From positions 7,458,763 through 7,522,762 of the forward strand of contig VCAZ01000008.1 of the NCBI GenBank assembly GCA_005784505.1: a stretch of 64,000 bases of DNA. Direction: 5' to 3'. Below are positions 57,383 through 64,000 of this stretch, one piece after another. Source of the stretch: Bagarius yarrelli (lineage: Eukaryota; Chordata; Actinopteri; Siluriformes; Sisoridae). Below the pieces are notes generated by a model. The model ran no database searches. It worked only from the letters and a program-made list of their open reading frames with translations, and was not told the DNA's origin. The first letter of the stretch is position 1. Each line of letters begins with the position of its first letter. A program made the position numbers and the translations under genes.

Positions 57383-58430
57383 GCAGTAAAGCGTTGAATT
57401 TACTTGAGTAAATTTTAGGAAAAATGTACTTTTAATAGTAGGTTAAACTGTCTTTACTTTTATTCCCAGTCTAGTAAATTTTCAACCGGAGAAATATACT
57501 TTTCTAAATTAGACATTACTGTTAAATTTATTTATAAAAATGTAGTTTTAATAATTACTGTCCATCATGTTACGTATCATAAGATGGCGAATCTCGCAAT
57601 AGTCTACAGTCGTCTGAAATACCTACGTCAAACCTGCTAATTTTTTTATGCACGCTTAGTTGAAAAATAATGACCAAAAAAGGAAAGAAGCGACTGTATC
57701 AGTAAAGACAGAACAGCCATGACCTTATATTCAATAGTTTTTTACCACAAGGAGTGTAAAAAAGTGTACAGTGTACAGGAATTCCAACTCCAACCTGAGA
57801 AAACATGTTACAGTAAGTTTTATAATAATATTTTTGGGGTAAGTCGGCAACTATTGGCATTTTAACCTTACTGTAAGTTACTAAAAAATCTCACACATTT
57901 ACTTCTTTCCCAGTTTTTTTACTCATATTTTATGTAGTGGAGTGTTAGTATTGGGCATTACAGTGACTTAGTGGTTAGCATGGTCCCAGGTTCGTATCCC
58001 CAGCAGGAGTCTTTCTGTGTAGCGCATGTTCTCCCTGTGGGTTTACTTCAAGTTTGGTTATGTTTGGTTAGTTAGTGATTCTAAATTGAGTTTGTATAGT
58101 TGTTTGTCTGTATGTAGCCCTGCAATGGACTGAAGATGTGTACCCCTGCCTTTAAACCAATGACAGCTGGGATAGACTCCTGAAGATCACAGAGACCCTG
58201 ATTAGGAATATGAGGGTATAGATGATGGATGGATTATTAGTATTTTCTCTTTATTTAATCACATCCAAAGTAACTATTAAATAACTGCTCGAGCAGTCTT
58301 ATCATTTGATACTTTATAACTCTTACTCAAGTAACTTTAAACATTAAAACTTTTACTCGAGTAATTTTTTCACAAGTAGTTGTACTTGTACTGTACTGTA
58401 ATATTTGGTCTATTCTACCCACGTCTGTTA
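57383..58430. mobile_element. hAT-like element with a teleost repeat inside
   Basis: The left end GGTGGGCAGTAAAGCG with TTTACTTGAGTAAATTTTAG faces the right end TTTACTCGAGTAATTTTTTC with CTATTCTACCCACGTCTG, as imperfect inverted repeats. No transposase frame was found. Confidence 0.5.
57950..58240 (-). repeat. dispersed teleost repeat, reversed copy
   Basis: GCGCATGTTCTCCCTGTGGG, GTTTGTCTGTATGTAGCCCT, TGACAGCTGGGATAGACTCC and GGGTATAGATGATGGATGGA are the reverse complement of strings at 24735-25088, more diverged. Confidence 0.65.
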
Positions 58431-58595
58431 GTTTTTAAACTTGAAACAGCTGCCAGATTAAATATGATAAAACAGATTAAATATGCTACCACGTTTTGGT
58501 AAAATACCAATATGTTGCATGCTAATGTAGCACCGGTGGCTAAAATGGTTGCCAAGCTGCCACTTTAAAACAGACACTTAAACACACCATTTTCA

Positions 58596-58715
58596 CTTTT
58601 TCTGGCATTTTGCAGACACCCTTATACAAATGAACAAACGGGTTAAGAGCCTTGCTCAGGGGCCCAGCAGTTGCAGCTTGGTTTAACTGGGAATTGAACC
58701 CGCTAAGCTACCGCT
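58596..58715 (-). mobile_element. family A SINE, reversed, degraded
   Basis: TTTTGCAGACACCCTTATAC, GGGTTAAGAGCCTTGCTCAG and GGGAATTGAACCCGCTAAGC. Confidence 0.75.
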
Positions 58716-58849
58716 ACTCTCTGTTTCAGGAGCACCACACTGACCCTACGCTCTGATGCCAACAACCCAGTCTGGGATTTTGAAGGATTGGAATTTTATT
58801 GTGCAGTAATATATATGTGACAAATAAAGGCTTCTACCCACAGGTGCTT

Positions 58850-59200
58850 TTATCTGCTATGAGTTTCGCGGGTGTATGACTGATCTATTCCTCAATGCAA
58901 CCGCATGTAAGAGACCACCAGTGCAGGCTTATTAAAATCTATTCAAGGCTGAGTAATGGGGCAGGACCATCACCTTCACTCTTGTTTACTCCACAAATTG
59001 GCCCCAGAGAGAGGAGGAAGGCGTATGGCTCGCCTAGTTAAAGTGATAGAGGTGACGCTGCTGCATTGATTTTCCCTCCATCTTCATAAACTCCTAGTGC
59101 TTAATGGAACAGTGAGGGCCGCTGTGTGAACCCAGGGCTAACACCCTACGGACAGGTTCCCAAAGGTCTCCTGCTGCCTCTCTAAATCACGCTAACCTTT
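58850..59200. other. candidate conserved non-coding block
   Basis: Balanced repeat-free sequence, for example GGGCAGGACCATCACCTTCA and TTGGCCCCAGAGAGAGGAGG. No coding frame. Confidence 0.35.
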
Positions 59201-59397
59201 AGTCAACATTGTAGTCAGGGTTGCAACAAGCAAAAGACATCCAGCTACACTATAGGACTCTGGAGTCCTATTGCCCTTGACTTTAAGTGCTGTTTGAGAA
59301 AACTTTATTCCTTTCACCTTGGAAAGAGACGGACTGTACAGGTTAGGAGTGGAGAAGGTCAGCTAAAGACAAAACAGGTTTGTCGATGTTAGATGTA

Positions 59398-59760
59398 AAC
59401 TTACTTGCCAAAAATTTTTGGACACCCGACCATCACAAACATATGTGATTATACACATCTCCAGAATTACTTTCCATTTTGCTGTTGAATCAAGCATTAT
59501 TCTTCTACTACACAATACAATAGTATTAGTGAGATAAGACACTACTGTCAGGTAAGGAGGTCTGTGGTGCAGTCAGTGTTCCAATCTTCAAGTGCAAAAC
59601 ACTCAAGTTTTTTCATGGCAATTATAACACACAATGTCGGAATAAAACTTAGGGGCTTTGTGCACAGGGACATTGTCATGCTGGAACATTGTTTGGGTCT
59701 CTTAGTTTTTAGGAAACTTGATGATCAGATGTCCACAAATGTTTGGCAATATAGTATGTT
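59398..59760 (-). mobile_element. Tc1-like element, internally deleted
   Basis: Left terminus TTTTTGGACACCCGACCATC and right terminus CAGATGTCCACAAATGTTTG are inverted relative to each other. The body has GGGCTTTGTGCACAGGGACA and TTGTCATGCTGGAACATTGT, the reversed remains of a transposase. Related pieces lie at 18835, 54910 and 59860-60330. Confidence 0.65.
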
Positions 59761-59859
59761 TTGGCTACCGGTGTCACATTTACACAGTTAGTATATACCA
59801 AACTAAACCTAGCCATTAAATCTGTAATAAATGCAATGTCCAAAAATCACAAATGGGTG

Positions 59860-60330
59860 TAACAGTCAATTGTCTTTGAACTTTTTGGCCATTTTACCTG
59901 TATATGTAATCTGTAAATCTGAGATAAATGTAACGCTACAATATAGACAGACATTCTAGACAACTGTGAGCTTCCAAATTTTAAGGAAGATATGGATCTG
60001 ACGGTTAGGTGTCCACAAACTTTTGGCAATTGTTTTTGGCCTGTCACATTTACACATCTAGAATATACCAAATTAAATGTCACCAAGTAGGACAATATAA
60101 ATTGGAAAATTTGTCATATGTACTAGGATAGTATGTGTATATCAATTGATAATCTACATGCTTTGATGAATTTTATGCCAGGTTTTGATTGATTTATTAA
60201 TTTTATGCAATAAACAGCATTATGCTAGCATTTATATTAATTTCTCTCTACATGGCCAAAACTGGCACACAATTGTCTAAGATGTCTTGTATGTTGTAGC
60301 AATATACGTTTCCACTCACTGGAATCAACT
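59860..60330. mobile_element. further Tc1-like fragments of the same family
   Basis: GGTTAGGTGTCCACAAACTT (about 60003-60022) is a terminus. 60248-60330 carries CACACAATTGTCTAAGATGT and ACTTGCCCAAACCTGTTTTG in the opposite orientation. Confidence 0.5.
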
Positions 60331-60479
60331 TGCCCAAACCTGTTTTGTTAAGGATGATGTAGAAAACTCATGTGCCCAATCCCATTAAACACATTAGGTA
60401 CGAACTCTTTCTTTTAAAAGTTATTTTACTATTTCGACGGTATTCATTTTATAGCTAATTTTCTAGCATCAATAAATTT

Positions 60480-61045
60480 GAATGACCTTTAAACTTGCAC
60501 TATGTAGACACCACAAGATAATCTGGCTAATTTTGGTCTGATTTCTTCCCTTCCGACAATCCTAGATAATGTCCCAGTTATTTTCTCCGATTTTCCAGTG
60601 ACGTGCGGTGTGTTAAGCGTGACTGAATCTTCTTGGAAGAATGTCGGAGGCGCCCCATCGCTACTTCTGAATTATGATATGGGGGGAATCCCCAAAGACA
60701 AACGCATGTACCATATATTATCACATAAAACGAAACAACATCCAATCAAAAATCTAGCTGACAAAAGACAGAAGCATAACAAACACAGTCATGGCACAGC
60801 ATGACATTTTCTGTCAAAATCGTTCCAAACACCATCGTAGCAATTTCTTCCTGCTGGTTGTCGGCCATGTTTATTCTCAAATCGTAAGAGATTTTGCAAG
60901 ATTTCATGTATTCACAGTCGGAACATTTTTGAGTTGAAAACATTACAGGACACTACACACTATAGGAACAAAACTAGAATTAAATCGATAGATTTTTAGA
61001 TTATATGAGATTTTTTAAATATATTTTAGTGTGTACCCAGCATTA
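60480..61045. repeat. possible non-autonomous element, unassigned
   Basis: ATCTGGCTAATTTTGGTCTG, GACATTTTCTGTCAAAATCG and TTAGTGTGTACCCAGCATTA suggest an old fish DNA element, but I cannot set its ends or find a second copy here. Confidence 0.3.
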
Positions 61046-61319
61046 GGATGTATAATTAATAAGAACTAGAGAGAAAAAACAGACAGCACTTCACCATAGT
61101 GTTTCTCTCAGGTGTGGATTTATAGCAAATCTGTTCCACTGAACGGTTCGAATGCAGCCTAGTGCTTCCAGGGCTTAAATATCAGGGGGAAAAAAATGTA
61201 ATTGAATATTTCATTATAAATGGCTTAGTATTCATTTGCTTCTGACATTTAATACTGAAAATTATAGAATACTTAACACAGAGAAACGCATTATGGCAGT
61301 AATAATGATGCTACATACA

Positions 61320-62260
61320 TTTTTAAAACTCTGATCGTTCTTTTTCATCCACATCTAGATGCTGAGCGAATGGCACCCGGACCGATAAGTAATGATCTCC
61401 ATTTTCTCTTTCAATTTCCCATCCACCGTAAAGCAGCCAGACTGAGGCACTTAATTAAGTTAATTAGGCTAACTTAATTAGGCCGTTTTGCAGGTCACTG
61501 TTCGAGTGGTCTGATTGATGACTGCGCTTGTAAAGGTAATCGCCTTTAGAACTGGGTTTAACAAACAGCATGTTAACTGCGGGATCATAAATAACACCAA
61601 AGTGCCTGGCGCAGGGCTGTCTGACATGCAAAATCCTGTGGTTTAACAACAGAGTTAATCAATTTGATATGATAAAAGGAAATCTCAAGGACAGAAAGAC
61701 AAAATAGAAATTCTTTGTTTACAGCCACTTGGTTGTGATTAAGAGACTAAGTGTGAATTGTCAGTATTCCTCTCCTTTTATTTACATTAAAGCAGTGTGG
61801 CTCCTTACATGAGCCATGGGCATTTCCTGTTTATCAAGTCTTTCGACTCGAGTGTGTAGGGTTTCTGAACTCTTCCCGTGCTTTTCATGTTCTTTTGGTA
61901 TTAGCACCTTAGGTGCTGTAAAAACAGAGCTGATATGCCCGAACCCTTCATCATGAGAATGTAAATAAGGCTCGAACAAGCCCTGCTCTGGGTTCTGACA
62001 GGCTCTCAAATTAAAGGCCATCCATATATTACAGAAGAACTGTCGTTTTATTGGCCGAGTCAATTCTTCTAGGCTCTGGAGGTGACGGAATAGAAATGCG
62101 GCCCACGATGGCTGGAGGTTTATCTAACACTTGCAGGCACAGGAACAAGCAGTCAGTTTAATGAACTCAAGTCTACCTAATAAAGCCTTTACTGCAGCAC
62201 TCTGACCTCATCACACCCTGCATATGCCTCCACGCCTATAAACCAAACATGATATATCGT
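61320..62260. other. candidate conserved non-coding blocks
   Basis: Two long repeat-poor stretches (61320-61680 and 61740-62260). The first has a TTAATTAAGTTAATTAGGCT cluster, repeated TTAATTA homeodomain-type cores, at about 61450-61482. A minus-strand open frame at 61782-62063 has no splice context or family match. Confidence 0.35.
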
Positions 62261-63180
62261 TTTTTTTTGTCCCCAACACTTTCTCTACTTCGTTAAATAG
62301 AGGCGGACATAATTAAGGGATTTTATGATACAGTGGGCACGAACTGACAAGTTGTCCATGGAGAAACCCGATTTAGCAATTTTTTTATATTATTATTAAT
62401 CAAGACCTGAGAAGCAGAAACCCATCTGCAGTGACCTTTAAAAAGTGCTACGAGAGAAAGTTACAGAGGGACAACCTAGCGAGACGAATCAAATCACACT
62501 GCATCATGGGTATCTTGTCTCGACCTGCGTGTACCAGTGCACAGGCCTTGATGCATGTGCAGCGTTTTTGCCCCGTGCTTTGATGGAGCTGTAGAGTTCG
62601 AGAAGATGGCGGTGCAGCACGTAAGCCTCTCTCATTTCTCTACATGCTTTTTTGCTCTCACATAAAAGTCAAGGCTGGAAGGGATAACAAATCACCTCCT
62701 CGCTTCCACTTTTCAATACTGCTGCTTTTTCATTTGCCAGCTGCCAGCAAGAGAGAGTGACGTACATCTTTAATGTCGACCCTCCCTCTATCTTAGACGG
62801 AAAGGTGAATCATGGATGCGTTTTAAAATAGCATTTAAAAAATGCATGCAGACCGATTGCGGGTACAGCAATATGTTACGGAATCAAAAGCATTACGTTC
62901 GTAAGATCTGTGGTAAAACAGTCAGCGGAACAAATACTTTTACAGAATGGTAACTTCTACTTAAAGGAAAAGGAAAACAATGTTTGTGATGACTGGGGCT
63001 AATGAATGTTGTATAACAATACCAATCAGACGCAAACAGCAGTTACATTTTTGGGGCACTGGGGGTTGGGCAGCGCTGATATCTATAGACTCCATCGCAC
63101 TTAAAACACACTGAGGTGTCATGCATATGCAGAGTGTGTGAGGAAGCCACATCTCGTTATAAGCAGTATTCTTTCTCTCT
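62261..63180. other. intergenic; possible first-exon-like motif near 62607
   Basis: A start codon in good context, AAGATGG, is followed after five codons by a consensus donor, CACGTAAGCC (62607-62627). No downstream exon was identified, so no gene is claimed. The rest is unassigned. Confidence 0.25.
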
Positions 63181-63188
63181 ATATAAAA

Positions 63189-63213
63189 AGCATATATATA
63201 TATATATATATAT
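63189..63213 (+). repeat. (TA)n microsatellite
   Basis: Short TA run just left of the Tc1-like element. Confidence 0.9.
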
Positions 63214-63214
63214 T

Positions 63215-64000
63215 AGGAAACCTTACTAAATTTTTAGTTCTTTATTAAGAAATGTTAAGATACTGATGGCTAATCTTGTTTTAATTCTTCTCTGGAAAAA
63301 GATTTACATTGTTTTTACTCATTAAACAAAAGATTTCAACAAAAATGTGTATTCTAACTGGGGGAAAAGTTAGATACTCTACCCCTTAATAGCTAGTGTT
63401 ACCCTCTTTGGCTAAAATAACTTTAATGAGACACTTGGGGAAAGTTTGCCCCACTCCTCAATGCAGAATTCTTTCAGCTGTACGATGTTTGAGGGGTATC
63501 TTGCATGTACAGCCCATTTCAAGTCGCCCCACAGCATCTCAATGGGATTTAGATCTGGGCTTTGACTCTGCCATTCCAGGACTCTCCATTTTTTGGTTTT
63601 CAGCCAGTCCTTGGTTTATTTACTGAGTCCAGTTATGCCTTAGCGTTAACTTTTTTACAGATGGTCTCAAATGTTCTTCAAGCGCCCTCCGATACAGGGT
63701 AGAATTTATGGTGGATTCCATGATGGTGAGCTGGCCAGGTCCTGTATCACCATAAAAAGGACACTTCCACCTCCATATTTCACAGTTGTGATGAGGTCCT
63801 TTGCCTTAAATGCTGTATTTGGTTTACGCCAAACATGTCCAATGTCGCAGTGTCCAAATATTTCAATTGTAGACTCTTACATTGTCAGTCCAAAGAACAT
63901 TATTCCAGAAGTCCTGGTGTTTGTCTATGTTGTCTTTGGCAAACTTCATTCTGGCCTAGGTGAGCAAAGGCTTCTTCCTTGCACATCTTTTATTAAAGTT
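63215..64000 (-). mobile_element. Tc1-like transposon, truncated by the window edge
   Basis: In reverse orientation it shows strings typical of fish Tc1-like elements: CTCAATGGGATTTAGATCTG, GGCTTTGACTCTGCCATTCC, AGCTGGCCAGGTCCTGTATC and AAGTCCTGGTGTTTGTCTAT. The last lies in the region antisense to a transposase Phe-Trp motif. Frames are broken, so it is inactive. The left boundary is uncertain, between 63215 and 63360. Confidence 0.7.

Overview
The window is vertebrate, and specifically teleost fish, nuclear DNA. The evidence is two multi-exon genes with GT-AG introns and fish-type orthologues, a high density of fish SINEs and Tc1-like elements, several LINE remnants, and abundant microsatellites. 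The repeat repertoire would suit an otophysan such as a catfish, but I cannot name the species. No bacterial, viral, CRISPR or operon-like content was seen.

Region 1 (1-6300) is the 5' part of a fibrillar-associated collagen gene on the minus strand. Eight coding exons, all in phase 0, encode a 24-residue signal peptide and the start of a Gly-X-Y triple helix. It matches collagen alpha-2(IX), col9a2; the rest of the gene lies to the left of the window. Region 2 (about 7850-23000) is a complete smap2 gene on the plus strand, an ArfGAP of the clathrin/AP trafficking pathway. Its ten coding exons encode 420 residues, followed by a long 3' UTR. The two genes are head to head, about 1.8 kb apart, which is the order known from tetrapods.

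Region 3 (about 23-64 kb) is a gene desert as far as I can read it. It is filled with tRNA-derived SINEs (about 20 copies of one family and 3-4 of a second), LINE fragments (L2/CR1-like, Rex1/CR1-like and RTE-like tails), Tc1-like and hAT-like DNA elements, and large simple-sequence arrays. These arrays include GA tracts near 50 and 53 kb, a 14/16-bp minisatellite at 51.4-52.1 kb and an AGAAT/AGAAC array at 55.2-55.7 kb. Between them lie repeat-free, compositionally balanced blocks that look like candidate conserved non-coding elements. The one coding signal in the desert is a putative terminal exon at 46042-46119 on the minus strand, with an acceptor, a stop and two polyadenylation signals. 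I could not find its upstream exons or identify the gene.

Functionally, col9a2 is a cartilage matrix gene and smap2 a broadly expressed trafficking gene, so they share position rather than pathway. Nothing in the window amounts to an undescribed biological system. The most useful leads are the orphan terminal exon, the inverted repeat around the CCAAT boxes of the smap2 promoter, the SINE/LINE tail sharing, and the minisatellite abutting a LINE.
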